Source: an uncultured bacterium
GTDB lineage: Bacteria; Verrucomicrobiota; Verrucomicrobiia; CAIQCK01
Length of the DNA stretch: 64,000 bases
NCBI GenBank assembly: GCA_903870275.1
Contig: CAIQCK010000030.1
Location: forward strand, 1 to 64,000
Direction of reading: 5' to 3'
A model generated the notes under the pieces. The model saw only the letters and a list, made by a program, of their open reading frames with translations, was not told the origin of the DNA and did not search any database. This document shows, piece by piece, positions 20,620-29,552 of the stretch. Numbering within the stretch: position 1 is the stretch's first letter; each line of letters opens with the position of its first letter. Both the position numbers and the translations under genes were made by a program.

Positions 20620-21075
20620 TTACTTCTCGATGAACAGTAACAGCGGACTGCCTTCCACCACCAGCGTAGCCTGCGTTTTGCCTTGAACGTATTGCGCCGC
20701 TCGTTCCCACGCCACCGTTTGTTGCGCCGGCGAGGAGAGATCGAAAAGAGGCTTGTTGCCCTCGATCTCATGGAGGTAGTTGCCGCATACGATATTCAGC
20801 AGTTCCTTGACGGCGTCCACGGCCTGCTCTTCGCTGGCTTGCGACGGTTCCATGCCATGGAGATTGGCCGCCGCTTGCGCCGCCAAAGACGGCGGCACCA
20901 CCATGCCGATGGCTCCGGCGCGCGCCCCGGTGAAGGCGATGGTGACAATCCATGACGGACTTGGAAAGGCCGGCGGGTGGTCTCCAGACTCTGGCGGATC
21001 GCCCAGCAGGAAGGCGAAACGCTCAAGAACTTGGATCGTTACCTGTACCAGTGTGTTGATATTATCCGCGCTCAT
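20620..21075 (-). CDS. CheX-like chemotaxis phosphatase
   Basis: A 151-residue protein with the CheC/CheX-type fold signature AVDAVKELLNIVCGNYL, matching the helix that supplies the Glu and Asn used to remove phosphate from CheY-P. It has two regions of alternating hydrophobics (WIVTIAFTGARAGAIGMVV and QATLVVEGSPLLLFI) like other CheX proteins. It sits between cheY and cheB, which supports the role. The start at MSADNINTLV was chosen because the upstream frame reads through cheY in another phase. Confidence 0.8.
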   Translation of the reverse strand: MSADNINTLVQVTIQVLERFAFLLGDPPESGDHPPAFPSPSWIVTIAFTGARAGAIGMVVPPSLAAQAAANLHGMEPSQASEEQAVDAVKELLNIVCGNYLHEIEGNKPLFDLSSPAQQTVAWERAAQYVQGKTQATLVVEGSPLLLFIEK

Positions 21076-21098
21076 ATCCCATGGCTTCTTTTTTTGAT

Positions 21099-21479
21099 TC
21101 ACGCGTTCTTGAGGAATTGCTCGACGATGGACTTCAGCTCCTCCGGGGTGATGGGTTTGGTGAGATAAGCCTGCACGCCGGCTTCTTTCATGTCGGCCAT
21201 CCGTCGCGTGCTGCAGTCCGTGGAAACGACGATGACCGGAATGGATTTGAGCAGGTCCATCGTTCGCATGTGCCGCACCAGCTCCATGCCGTTCATGACC
21301 GGCATGTTGATGTCCACAAAAACCATGTCCACCCACTCCCGTTGAAGGAGGTCCAACGCCTCCTGCCCGTTGCGCGCCTGATAGACCTGGTTCACGGGCA
21401 CGCCGGCGATTTCCAATGTGCGTGCGATGAAGGTTCGCGCCGTCAAGGAGTCGTCCGCAATCAAGATGTTGTAGGCCAT
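21099..21479 (-). CDS. cheY: Chemotaxis response regulator CheY
   Basis: A 126-residue receiver, MAYNILIADDSLTAR, with acidic pocket residues D9 and D10, phosphoacceptor D56 (MVFVDINMPVMNG), switch residue in VVSTDCSTRR and Lys in AYLTKPITPEE. It lacks an output domain and lies between cheD and cheX, so CheA is the probable phosphodonor. Its output target (flagellar motor, pilus or another pathway) is not visible here. Confidence 0.93.
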   Translation of the reverse strand: MAYNILIADDSLTARTFIARTLEIAGVPVNQVYQARNGQEALDLLQREWVDMVFVDINMPVMNGMELVRHMRTMDLLKSIPVIVVSTDCSTRRMADMKEAGVQAYLTKPITPEELKSIVEQFLKNA

Positions 21480-21492
21480 GACAGTTCCCTTT

Positions 21493-21990
21493 CTAAATTT
21501 CGTGTTCCATCCCGTGGCACCGCACCATCAATTGTCCTGTCGCGATCACCAGGCTCAGCGTCCGCGCCCTGTCGCCTCCGATGTCTTCCGCGTGGATCAA
21601 CATGCCGTTTTTCCACATGATTTTTCGAAAAACCGCGCAGTTGCGTTCGCCAATGCGAAAAAGGTTGGCGTTATCCAGGGTGCGCGCCGCTCCCGCCACG
21701 CGCGTGATCAAATCCTTTTTGCGACAGCCACGGCGGAACATTTCCGTAAGCAGCGCGGGGACGCCGGCGTCCACAAACATGAAAGGGTTCTCCCTGGCCT
21801 TGTCGGTGTCAATCCGCGATAAAGGCAACATGCAATGGGCCATGCCCCCGATGCGCAGAACAGGATCGTAAAAGGTGACCGCCAGACAGGAACCCAGGGC
21901 GTAAGTGACCAGCACCTCGTCCGGAGATGCGGAGACCGCCATCTCTCCAATGCCCACCGTGACGGTTTTATTCGGGGATTTAGACGCCAT
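21493..21990 (-). CDS. cheD: Chemoreceptor glutamine deamidase CheD
   Basis: CheD deamidates receptor glutamines and in some bacteria partners with CheC/CheX. The protein contains VTYALGSCLAVTFYDP with the catalytic Cys, GGMAHCMLP with the catalytic His, and a following NPFMFVDAGVPAL segment. From MASKSPNKT it has 165 residues. Two further Met codons upstream (22029, 22059) are in frame; 21990 is preferred because homology begins after it. It lies 84 bases after cheR and 13 before cheY. Confidence 0.93.
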   Translation of the reverse strand: MASKSPNKTVTVGIGEMAVSASPDEVLVTYALGSCLAVTFYDPVLRIGGMAHCMLPLSRIDTDKARENPFMFVDAGVPALLTEMFRRGCRKKDLITRVAGAARTLDNANLFRIGERNCAVFRKIMWKNGMLIHAEDIGGDRARTLSLVIATGQLMVRCHGMEHEI

Positions 21991-22074
21991 GATAAGACCA
22001 CGCGTCCATGGCGGATTCGGGAGCGCCATTTTCATCCGACTGTTTTTCGACCCAAGCAATCGCCATCATAGGAA

Positions 22075-22914
22075 TCAAGGTTTGGTATAAATGGAGGCGG
22101 CCACGCTTTTGAACTGGCTGAGCTGCCCCGACAGACTTTCCGCATGGCCCACGACCAAATAGCCTTTGGGCCGGAGCAAGCGCCAGCATTCGTCCAGCAA
22201 CCGCGCGCGCACATGGTTGTCGAAATAAATCATCACGTTGCGGCAAAAAATGATATCGAACGGACCGCGCATCGGGTAAGGCATTTGCGCCAGATTCAAA
22301 CGTGCAAACGTGATCATTCGGGCCATCGCGGGAATGACTTGGTAAAAGGAACCCGCCGCCGTGTTCTTGCGGCAAAAATAGCGGCGGGCCAAAAAGCCCG
22401 ATACTTTTTCCATCTGCTCCGCCGTATAAACGCCCTCACGGGCCGCTTTCAGCGCGTGGGTGGACAGGTCGGTGGCCAGAAGGCGCACGTCGCATGCCTC
22501 CGAAAGATGCTCTCGGATCATCATGGCCATGCTGTAAGGTTCCTCGCCGCTCGAACACGCCGCGCACCAAAGGCGGAATCGGGTTTGTCCCTCGGCTTGC
22601 CACCGGGCGAGCCAGCCTGCCAAATGTACGAAATGTTTTGGCTCGCGAAAGAAATGCGTGACGTTCGTGGAAATGGCGTTGAGCATCTCCACCGGCTCTT
22701 CGTCTTCGGGCGACTCCTCCAGAAACCGCAGGTAGTCGCGAAAACGGACAATGCCCAGCTGGCGCATCCGTTTGCTGATGCGGGCGCTGACCAGCGCCTC
22801 CTTTCTCTTGTCCAGCACGATGCCGGCTTTCCGGTAAACGATTTCCGTGATGCGCCGGAACGTCGCCGGATCAATCCTCGTCTCGACTGGACCACCCATG
22901 GAACGCGTTGTCAT
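22075..22914 (-). CDS. cheR: Chemotaxis protein methyltransferase CheR
   Basis: SAM-dependent methylation of receptor glutamates. The N-terminal helical domain contains YRKAGIVLDKRKEALVSARI, the linker has NVTHFFREPKHF, and the SAM site is LWCAACSSGEEPYSMAM. FDIIFCRNVMIYFD and LLRPKGYLVVGHAESL complete the family pattern. From MTTRSMGG it has 279 residues. A GTG four codons earlier (22926) is possible and would leave only a three-base gap to the receptor gene. Confidence 0.95.
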   Translation of the reverse strand: MTTRSMGGPVETRIDPATFRRITEIVYRKAGIVLDKRKEALVSARISKRMRQLGIVRFRDYLRFLEESPEDEEPVEMLNAISTNVTHFFREPKHFVHLAGWLARWQAEGQTRFRLWCAACSSGEEPYSMAMMIREHLSEACDVRLLATDLSTHALKAAREGVYTAEQMEKVSGFLARRYFCRKNTAAGSFYQVIPAMARMITFARLNLAQMPYPMRGPFDIIFCRNVMIYFDNHVRARLLDECWRLLRPKGYLVVGHAESLSGQLSQFKSVAASIYTKP

Positions 22915-22929
22915 GGACACCCGCACGGC

Positions 22930-24960
22930 TCAGAACTGCTTGAGTTCATGATCGTCCAGCGGGATCGCTTTTTCCGGCGTCGTATGTTTGCGTTCGCCGC
23001 CGGCGCCTGGTGAGGAGAGCGGAGCGTGCATCGGATCGGAGAGGTGAACAGACGCAACCGTCCCGCCCCCATTGGGCCGGAGACGGGGGTTGGTGTGGGC
23101 TGCGGCTTCGCGGCCCCGGACTAATTCAGTCAGTTCCACCACCAACATGTTCAATTCTTGAGCCTGAGCCGAAAGCTCTTGCGCCGCGCTCGCTGATTCT
23201 TCCGCGTTGGCCGCGTTGTGCTGAACCACTTTGTCCATTTCGGCCACGGCCACATTCACTTGCTCGATGCCCTGCGCCTGCTGGCGGGAGGCGGCGGTGA
23301 TTTCCGCCACCAACGTCGCCACTTTGAGCGAGCTTTCCCGGATTTTGTCGAGCGAGTCCGCCATCCGGGCGCTGGCCTGGACACCACTCTCGGCGTCTTT
23401 CTGGGAACCTTCAATCAGACTCGCCGTGTTCTTGGCCGCCTCGGCGCTGCGCCGCGCGAGGTTGCGCACTTCTTCGGCCACCACGGCGAACCCCCGGCCC
23501 GCGTCGCCGGCACGGGCCGCTTCCACGGCCGCGTTGAGCGCGAGCAGGTTGATTTGAAACGCAATCTCGTCAATCGTCTTGACGATCTTGTTGGTTTCGT
23601 GCGCGGAGTGGCGGATGGCGTCAATGGCCGCCGACACGCTTTTCATGGAGTTCACGCCGTCCAGCACCATGCTTTTGGTTTCACCCATCAACTTGTCGGT
23701 CTGGGTGGCATTATCCGCGTTCTGGCGGGTCATGGAAGCCATCTGCTCCAGCGAGGCAGAGGTTTCCTCCAGATTGGATGCTTGTTCGCTGGAGCCTTGC
23801 GCAAGTTGCTGGCTGGAACTGGTCACCTGATTGGACACGCTGGCCACCTGCTCCGCGCTGACGGAGAGACTGGTGATGATCTGGTTGATGGGTTTGGTGA
23901 TGGAGCGGGACAAGATGAAGGAGAACAGCAAGCCGGCGGCCACCGCCGCCGCCGTGCCGAAGCCGATCGAAAAAAAAGCTTCGCCCACAGCCTTGACCAC
24001 GTTCTGACTCGAATCGTTAACCTGCACGATGCCATGGTCGGCAATCTCGCGCGCCTCGCGCATCATTTGGCTGGAGGCTTCCTCGCATTTCGCCCGGAGG
24101 CTCTGTTGGGTCTTCCACGCGGCGACGAGGCTCTCCATCGTCGCGCGATAATCCTTGGCGGCTTTACGGCATTCTTCAAACGTCTGAAGGTTCTCCACCT
24201 CCAGCGTGCTCTTCAACTCATCCAGCCGGGTGTTGATGGTGGTAAGATTCGTCAATGCCGCCGTGGCCAGGGTTGGATCGCGCTGAATATCCGCCTGCTG
24301 CATGATCACGTGGGCTTCGCGGCTCAGGTCCATGAGCTCGCGAAAACCGACTCCCTTTTTCAAATGAGACTGCAATTCCGCCATGATGTTGTCTTTGCTC
24401 GCCGGCGCATTGGTGGACGCCGCTGTCAGCGTGTGGGCCAGCATTTCTTCAAAGGACTTGAGGGATGTGCGCGATTGGGCGGCGCTTAACGCACGGCAGG
24501 CGCTTTGAAAACGTTCCTCGCTTTCTACCATTTGTTTGCGTATTCCGGCGATTTTTTCAATTTGATCGGCTATGAGTTCGAGCTGCTCGCGGTAATCCTC
24601 GGCGGCCCCCCCGGCCAGCCGGGCCAATTGTTGTTTGTTGTATAAGCTGTATTGCGTGGCCAGCCGGAGCGTGTCGTCAATGGCGACCTTGACCGCCGTC
24701 ATGTTGGTGGCGATCAACGCCACCTGCCGGCTGTCGCCCGTGAGTTGATAACGCAGGTCGTCGGCCATGGTCGCCAATGACAGCCGCTCAATCTTCATCG
24801 AGTCTTTTAGCAATGGCACCGCCTGCTCGGACTCGTCCACAGACCACCTCTGGATGCCGCGAAGCCTCTCCACCGTAAACATGCCCATGCCCACCAGAAT
24901 GGCGATCAGGACAAAAAAACCGAATGCGATTTTGACCGATAGACGGAATTGCTTACTCAT
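22930..24960 (-). CDS. Methyl-accepting chemotaxis protein
   Basis: A 676-residue receptor. An N-terminal transmembrane helix ([18 protein letters not shown]) is followed by a four-helix-type periplasmic sensor of about 290 residues, a second transmembrane helix ([20 protein letters not shown]), a short HAMP-like linker and a long cytoplasmic coiled coil. The signalling hairpin is intact: [20 protein letters not shown] then [15 protein letters not shown]. No C-terminal NWETF-like CheR/CheB tether is present; the tail ends DDHELKQF. It is the only receptor in the cluster, so its ligand probably defines the system. It overlaps cheW by eight bases. Confidence 0.95.
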   Translation of the reverse strand: MSKQFRLSVKIAFGFFVLIAILVGMGMFTVERLRGIQRWSVDESEQAVPLLKDSMKIERLSLATMADDLRYQLTGDSRQVALIATNMTAVKVAIDDTLRLATQYSLYNKQQLARLAGGAAEDYREQLELIADQIEKIAGIRKQMVESEERFQSACRALSAAQSRTSLKSFEEMLAHTLTAASTNAPASKDNIMAELQSHLKKGVGFRELMDLSREAHVIMQQADIQRDPTLATAALTNLTTINTRLDELKSTLEVENLQTFEECRKAAKDYRATMESLVAAWKTQQSLRAKCEEASSQMMREAREIADHGIVQVNDSSQNVVKAVGEAFFSIGFGTAAAVAAGLLFSFILSRSITKPINQIITSLSVSAEQVASVSNQVTSSSQQLAQGSSEQASNLEETSASLEQMASMTRQNADNATQTDKLMGETKSMVLDGVNSMKSVSAAIDAIRHSAHETNKIVKTIDEIAFQINLLALNAAVEAARAGDAGRGFAVVAEEVRNLARRSAEAAKNTASLIEGSQKDAESGVQASARMADSLDKIRESSLKVATLVAEITAASRQQAQGIEQVNVAVAEMDKVVQHNAANAEESASAAQELSAQAQELNMLVVELTELVRGREAAAHTNPRLRPNGGGTVASVHLSDPMHAPLSSPGAGGERKHTTPEKAIPLDDHELKQF

Positions 24961-25492
24961 GAGCTTGCTCCTTTTCTCCCAGGACTTTTTCCACGCTCGT
25001 CCACTCCCGGTGATCCAAAATCTTCTCCACATTCAACAACAGGATCACCTGCCCGCCGGCCCGGCCGACGCCGGCGATGAACGCCGTACTCACCCGCGCG
25101 CCGAATTCCGGCGGGGGCTGGATGTTCTCGGCGGGCATCTCCGCCACCTCCGTCACCTCGTCCACAACGACTCCAGTCACTAACAGCCCCGTTTCCCTCT
25201 GCACCTGCAACACGATGACGCACGTGCGCGCCGTCACCGATGCCGGCGGCAAACCGAACCGGGCGTGCAAGTCAATCACCGGAACGATCTTTCCGCGCAA
25301 GTTGATGACGCCGCGGACGAAATCCGGCATGCGCGGCACGCGCGTCACTTCCATCCACTGAATGATCTCCTGAACCTTGAGAACCGGAAAACCATAGTCC
25401 TCTCCGCCGAGCCGGAATACCAGATACTTTCCCGGTCGTCTCCAAACTGTCGTTCCCTGAGTCTCTGTCAAAGCCGTTGCCATTCCTTTCAT
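24953..25492 (-). CDS. cheW: Chemotaxis coupling protein CheW
   Basis: A 179-residue adaptor linking the receptor to CheA. Family marks are [53 protein letters not shown] and [11 protein letters not shown]. The chosen ATG overlaps the cheA stop as ATGA and has a GGAG eight bases upstream; a second ATG three codons later (25483) is also possible. The C-terminal end overlaps the receptor start by eight bases, indicating coupled translation. Confidence 0.94.
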   Translation of the reverse strand: MKGMATALTETQGTTVWRRPGKYLVFRLGGEDYGFPVLKVQEIIQWMEVTRVPRMPDFVRGVINLRGKIVPVIDLHARFGLPPASVTARTCVIVLQVQRETGLLVTGVVVDEVTEVAEMPAENIQPPPEFGARVSTAFIAGVGRAGGQVILLLNVEKILDHREWTSVEKVLGEKEQAHE

Positions 25493-27747
25493 CTCGCGCG
25501 CTCCTGAGCAATGCGAATCAATCCCGGCACGTCCAGGATGAGGTGCACCCGGCCGTCGGCAAAAACGCTGGCGCCGGAGACGCCGGTGATGCGCCCCAGG
25601 CTGTCGCCCAGGCTCTTCACGACGACGCGCTGCTGATCAATCATCTCATCCATCCATAACGCGATGCGACGTTCGCCGTCCTCGACCACCATGACCATGC
25701 CTTCGCCGGCACACCCTACCGCGCCCTCTATTGTAAGCAAATCCGCCAGCCGGAAAAGCGGAATCGTCTCGCCACGCAAGTAGATCATTTCACCCTGGTT
25801 TGCCGTGCGATGCACATCGGCCTGCGTTGGCTGCAACAACTCCCGGATGGCGTGCATGGGCAGCGCGAACTGCTCCGCGCCGACACGCACGATCATGCTG
25901 TTGATGACCGCCAGCGTGAGCGGAATCCTCACCGTGATCGTGGCGCCGATGCCTTCAACGCTCTGGACCGCGACCCGGCCGCGCAACTGCTCCACGTTTT
26001 TTCGGACCACGTCGAGACCCACGCCGCGTCCGGAAACCTCCGTGACGGTGTCGGCGGTCGAGAAGCCCGGCTCGAAAATCAAATTGAAAATTTCTTCGTC
26101 CTGCAATGCGGACGGTTCGCGGATCATGCCGCGCGCACGGGCCTGCTCCAGAATCTTCCGGCGTTGCAGGCCACGCCCGTCATCGTTGATCAGGATCCAA
26201 ACCTCGCCGGAACGCTGGAGGGCTTCGATCCGGATGGTGCCGGTTTCCGGCTTGCCCAGCCGGCGCCTCTCCTCCAGGGACTCAATGCCGTGGTCCACGG
26301 CGTTGCGAACCATGTGAATCAACGGGTCCGTGATCAACTCAATCACGCGCCGGTCCGCCTCGGTCTCGCCGCCGATGAGCTGCAACTCGATCGGCTTGCC
26401 GGTTCTTTCGGACAGGTCCCGCACCAGTCGCTGCAGCCGGCGAAATGCCCGCTCGATCGGCACCATGCGCATGGTCATGGACAAGCTCTGCATGGCCGAG
26501 GCAAGCTGATCGAGTTGCCGGAACGCCCGCTCGAACCGCTCGGCATCCATGCCCCGCCGGCATTCGCTCAGGTGCGTCACAACCGCGGTGGCCACGATCA
26601 GTTCGCCCGAGAGATCGCTCAATTGGTCCAGCCGTTCCACGCTGACGCGTATGCCCTCGCGCGTCGCCGCCGCCGGTCCAAGCGGCTCCGCCGGCTCGCG
26701 AGATTCCGCGGGAGCCTGCGCTTCGGCGGCGACGGACTGCGCCTCCACAACCGGCGATGGTTGCGATATGGCCGTTGAAACACCCGCCCAGGCTTCCACC
26801 CGTTGAAGCCAGTCTTCGTAGTCTGGCACGAAGCACACGCCGCTCTTGCCCAGCGCGGTCACGCACCGGCGAAGCGCATCCACCGCTTTTAAAAACAACC
26901 CCACCGTGTCCGGCCCCAGCGCGGTTTGCTGGTCACGAGCGTGTTGCAACACGTCCTCCAAACCATGACTGATGCGTTGCATCTGGGCATAGCCCATCAG
27001 TCCGCTGTTGCCCTTGAGCGTGTGGAACTGCCGGAGCAAATCATGAAGCCTCTCTGGCTCCGCTTCCAAATGCAGCAAGTTCTGTTCCGCCTGGTCCAAA
27101 ATTTCCTCGGCATCCTGCACGAAGAGGTGGGCCATGTCCGACACGGCAGCTCCCGGCGGCGTGTCAACCGCCAGCGACGCCGGCTCAGGCGAAGCAGGCG
27201 CAACCTCCTCCGTCAGCAACCGCTCCACCTTTTCGTCATCGGACATTTCAGGCGGCGCCGCGTCACTTTCCGCCGGCACGTCTGAGGACGCCCCCGCAAA
27301 CGGCTGCACTTCCCACAAAAAACCCAAGTCCGTCGCCATCTTGGCGAAACCAGCCAGTTCCGCTTCCATCGAAGGCTCCCGTTGCTGTGCTTCAACGCTC
27401 TCGACGATATGGTCGGCAAGTTGACACCCTCTCATCAGCAACTGTCCCTGCGCTACGGTAAGGACCCGCGCCGTCATCGGCGCTTCGTGAACATGCAGCA
27501 CCTCCGCCATCACGCGGGCGATGGCGGCCAGTCGTGGAAAGCCAAGAAACGAACTGCCGTCCCGCAAGGCATGAATCATCCGCCGCAATCGCATGAGAGC
27601 GTCCACATCCAGGTGACAAGGCGCGTCGCCAGATCGCGTCAAACCATCGAGGATGGCCTGCGTCTCGGCAACCAACTGGCGATACTCGCCAACAAATGCT
27701 TGGATTAATTCGCTGGCCTGCCCTTTCACGGGCTTGATTCTAAGCAA
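25489..27747 (-). CDS. cheA: Chemotaxis histidine kinase CheA with two HPt-like domains
   Basis: A 752-residue kinase. The second HPt (about 208-310) has canonical H242 in QFHTLKGNSGLMG. A first, divergent HPt-like domain (about 10-115) has H59 in MIHALRDGSSFLG, where the usual Lys-Gly after the His is Arg-Asp-Gly. A Pro/Glu-rich linker leads to the dimerisation helices, then a GHKL ATPase with MVRNAVDHGIES, INDDGRGLQ, FEPGFSTADTVTEVSGRGVGLD and a CheW-like C-terminal domain (FALPMHAIREL onward). It is the first gene of the cluster; the promoter should lie in the 464-base gap upstream. Confidence 0.95.
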   Translation of the reverse strand: MLRIKPVKGQASELIQAFVGEYRQLVAETQAILDGLTRSGDAPCHLDVDALMRLRRMIHALRDGSSFLGFPRLAAIARVMAEVLHVHEAPMTARVLTVAQGQLLMRGCQLADHIVESVEAQQREPSMEAELAGFAKMATDLGFLWEVQPFAGASSDVPAESDAAPPEMSDDEKVERLLTEEVAPASPEPASLAVDTPPGAAVSDMAHLFVQDAEEILDQAEQNLLHLEAEPERLHDLLRQFHTLKGNSGLMGYAQMQRISHGLEDVLQHARDQQTALGPDTVGLFLKAVDALRRCVTALGKSGVCFVPDYEDWLQRVEAWAGVSTAISQPSPVVEAQSVAAEAQAPAESREPAEPLGPAAATREGIRVSVERLDQLSDLSGELIVATAVVTHLSECRRGMDAERFERAFRQLDQLASAMQSLSMTMRMVPIERAFRRLQRLVRDLSERTGKPIELQLIGGETEADRRVIELITDPLIHMVRNAVDHGIESLEERRRLGKPETGTIRIEALQRSGEVWILINDDGRGLQRRKILEQARARGMIREPSALQDEEIFNLIFEPGFSTADTVTEVSGRGVGLDVVRKNVEQLRGRVAVQSVEGIGATITVRIPLTLAVINSMIVRVGAEQFALPMHAIRELLQPTQADVHRTANQGEMIYLRGETIPLFRLADLLTIEGAVGCAGEGMVMVVEDGERRIALWMDEMIDQQRVVVKSLGDSLGRITGVSGASVFADGRVHLILDVPGLIRIAQERAR

Positions 27748-28088
27748 ATGCAGTCCTGATCACAACTTGAAAAGGATGCGCGGCTTGCGCGTTCGGTTCA
27801 TCGGCACTTCTGGGTCGGATAACAGGCGTCCGTGTGGTTGGCTGGCGGCCTCGGTGTCGTCGAAAGCAAGATCCTTTGGTTCGTGCCCCCCTTGATCCAG
27901 CAGCCCAATACCGTATCCTTGAGGTTCACCTAATAACCGCCCTTCGGCCATTGCTTGCCCATGTGTTGCACCCCGAAGGGTTCCCGGCCGGTGAAGCCCG
28001 GTCTTGTCCTCATGCCGCCGGCTCAGGACGCCGCGTGGCTGGAATCTCGCTAAACCATTCCGATTTCAGGAAAAACGGGAAAAACGGC

Positions 28089-28117
28089 TTGACCGGGTTT
28101 GCTTGCACCGGTAGTCT
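28089..28117 (+). promoter_or_regulatory. Candidate sigma-70-type promoter for the nusA operon
   Basis: TTGACC at 28089-28094 and TAGTCT at 28112-28117 are separated by 17 bases. The first hexamer matches five of six consensus -35 positions; the second is a weaker -10. It points towards nusA about 95 bases away. Confidence 0.45.
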
Positions 28118-28146
28118 GTTCATGTTTGGAAGCCGTCGGCCGAGCC

Positions 28147-28171
28147 AAAGAGTGGGCGCGTCCCACTCTTT
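28147..28171 (+). terminator. Hairpin with T-rich 3' arm in the nusA leader
   Basis: AAAGAGTGGG (28147-28156) pairs perfectly with CCCACTCTTT (28162-28171) around a five-base loop, followed by TGTGT. It would form about 30 bases into a transcript from the promoter-like pair upstream and 40 bases before the nusA start, so it may attenuate transcription. NusA is known to promote pausing and termination at hairpins, making autoregulation conceivable, but this is inference. Confidence 0.5.
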
Positions 28172-28211
28172 TGTGTCTAGACTGGCGGCGACCGGACACG
28201 AACAAGCGAAT

Positions 28212-29489
28212 ATGAACGGCGATTTACTGGCGGCGCTCGAATATTTTGAGCGAGAGAAAGGCATTGACTCGAAGACGCTGATCGAAGCGATCGAGAATGC
28301 CGTGCTTTCGGCCGCCCAAAAAAGCATCGGGCCGGCTCGCGGCTTGCGGGTGGTGATTGACCGCAAGAGCGGCGCGCTGCGGACGCTGGCGACGTTGCAG
28401 GTGGTGGAGCAAGTGAATCTGCCCCATGACGAGATTTCCCTGAACCGCGCGGCGATGGTGAAACACGACGTGAAGCTCGGCGACGAACTCGAGGTCGAGG
28501 TGGCGCCCGCCGGCTTCGGGCGCATCGCGGCGCAGACGGCCAAGCAGGCGATGATGCAACGCATCCGCGCTTACGAGAAGGAACGGATTCACGACGAGTT
28601 CAAGGATCGCGTCGGCGACATTCTCAGCGGCACGGTCCGGCGGTTTGAACGCAGCGACGTAATTGTGGACGTGGGCAAAGCCGAGGCGTTGATGCCGCAT
28701 CAAGAGCGCGTCCCGACCGAGGAATACATGGCCGGCGACCGCATCCGCGCGCTGCTGCTGGAAATACAAACGACGCCGCACGGCCCGGAGTTGATCCTGA
28801 GCCGCTCGCATCCCGATTTCGTCAAACGCCTGCTGGAACTCGAAGTCAACGAGATCAAAGTCGGCACGGTCAAGATCCAGGCCATCGCGCGCGAGGCGGG
28901 CTACCGCACGAAGCTGGCGGTGGTATCCACCAACGAAAAGGTGGAACCGGTCGGCGCCTGCGTCGGCATGAAGGGCGTGCGCATCAAGAACATCGTCCGC
29001 GAACTGAACAACGAGAAGATAGACATCATCCGCTGGGACAAAGACCCGAAAACCTTTGTCGCCGCGGCGCTCTCGCCGGCCAAGTTGCGCAATATCGAGG
29101 TGGATGAGGCGACCCATTCCGTCAAGGTGCTGGTGGACGAGGAGCAGTTGTCGCTGACCATCGGCAAGCGCGGCCAAAACGTGCGGCTGGCCAGCAAGCT
29201 CACTGGTTGGAAGATTGACATCCAAAAACTCGAGACGGTGCAGGAAACTTTCGAGGGCAAAGTCAAATTCGCCGTGGACGCGCTCGCCGCGGTGTCCGGC
29301 ATCGGGCCGGAATACGCCGACAAGCTGGTGCATGGCGGTATGTTGAGTCTGGCCGACGTGCTCGCGGCGGACGTCGCCGACCTCGCGGCCCTGTTGGACG
29401 ACGACGAGGCAAGAGCAAAAACGATTCACGAAGCGGCGGCAGCCGCGCTGGAAAAGGCGGTGTTGTCAAAGCCGCCCGTCGAGACATGA
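28212..29489 (+). CDS. nusA: Transcription termination/antitermination protein NusA
   Basis: Binds RNA polymerase and modulates pausing, termination and antitermination. The 425-residue product has the N-terminal polymerase-binding domain (LLAALEYFEREKGID), an S1 domain (about 130-200, GDILSGTVRRFERSDVIVDV), two KH domains (VGACVGMKGVRIKNIV and LTIGKRGQNVRLASKL) and a C-terminal helix-hairpin-helix (AVSGIGPEYADKLV). The start at MNGDLLAALEY was chosen because upstream codons lack similarity to the family. It opens the housekeeping operon and lies 63 bases before infB. Confidence 0.95.
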   Translation: MNGDLLAALEYFEREKGIDSKTLIEAIENAVLSAAQKSIGPARGLRVVIDRKSGALRTLATLQVVEQVNLPHDEISLNRAAMVKHDVKLGDELEVEVAPAGFGRIAAQTAKQAMMQRIRAYEKERIHDEFKDRVGDILSGTVRRFERSDVIVDVGKAEALMPHQERVPTEEYMAGDRIRALLLEIQTTPHGPELILSRSHPDFVKRLLELEVNEIKVGTVKIQAIAREAGYRTKLAVVSTNEKVEPVGACVGMKGVRIKNIVRELNNEKIDIIRWDKDPKTFVAAALSPAKLRNIEVDEATHSVKVLVDEEQLSLTIGKRGQNVRLASKLTGWKIDIQKLETVQETFEGKVKFAVDALAAVSGIGPEYADKLVHGGMLSLADVLAADVADLAALLDDDEARAKTIHEAAAAALEKAVLSKPPVET

Positions 29490-29552
29490 AGTCCCGACGG
29501 ATGCAGGTGACGCTGTCCTGCAAGCCAGGGCGCGTTGTGGAAAAGAATTTTT

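Larger units (their letters stand above)
27748..28211. other. Divergent intergenic region between cheA and nusA
   Basis: This 464-base gap holds the cheA promoter on one strand and the nusA leader on the other. The frame before nusA stays open but has no recognisable content, and rimP, which normally precedes nusA, is not found here. A promoter-like pair and a hairpin near the nusA end are listed separately. Confidence 0.6.

Noticed and set aside
27834-28211. N-terminal extension of NusA or a rimP gene
   Set aside because: The open frame has no similarity to either; NusA begins cleanly at MNGDLLAALEY.
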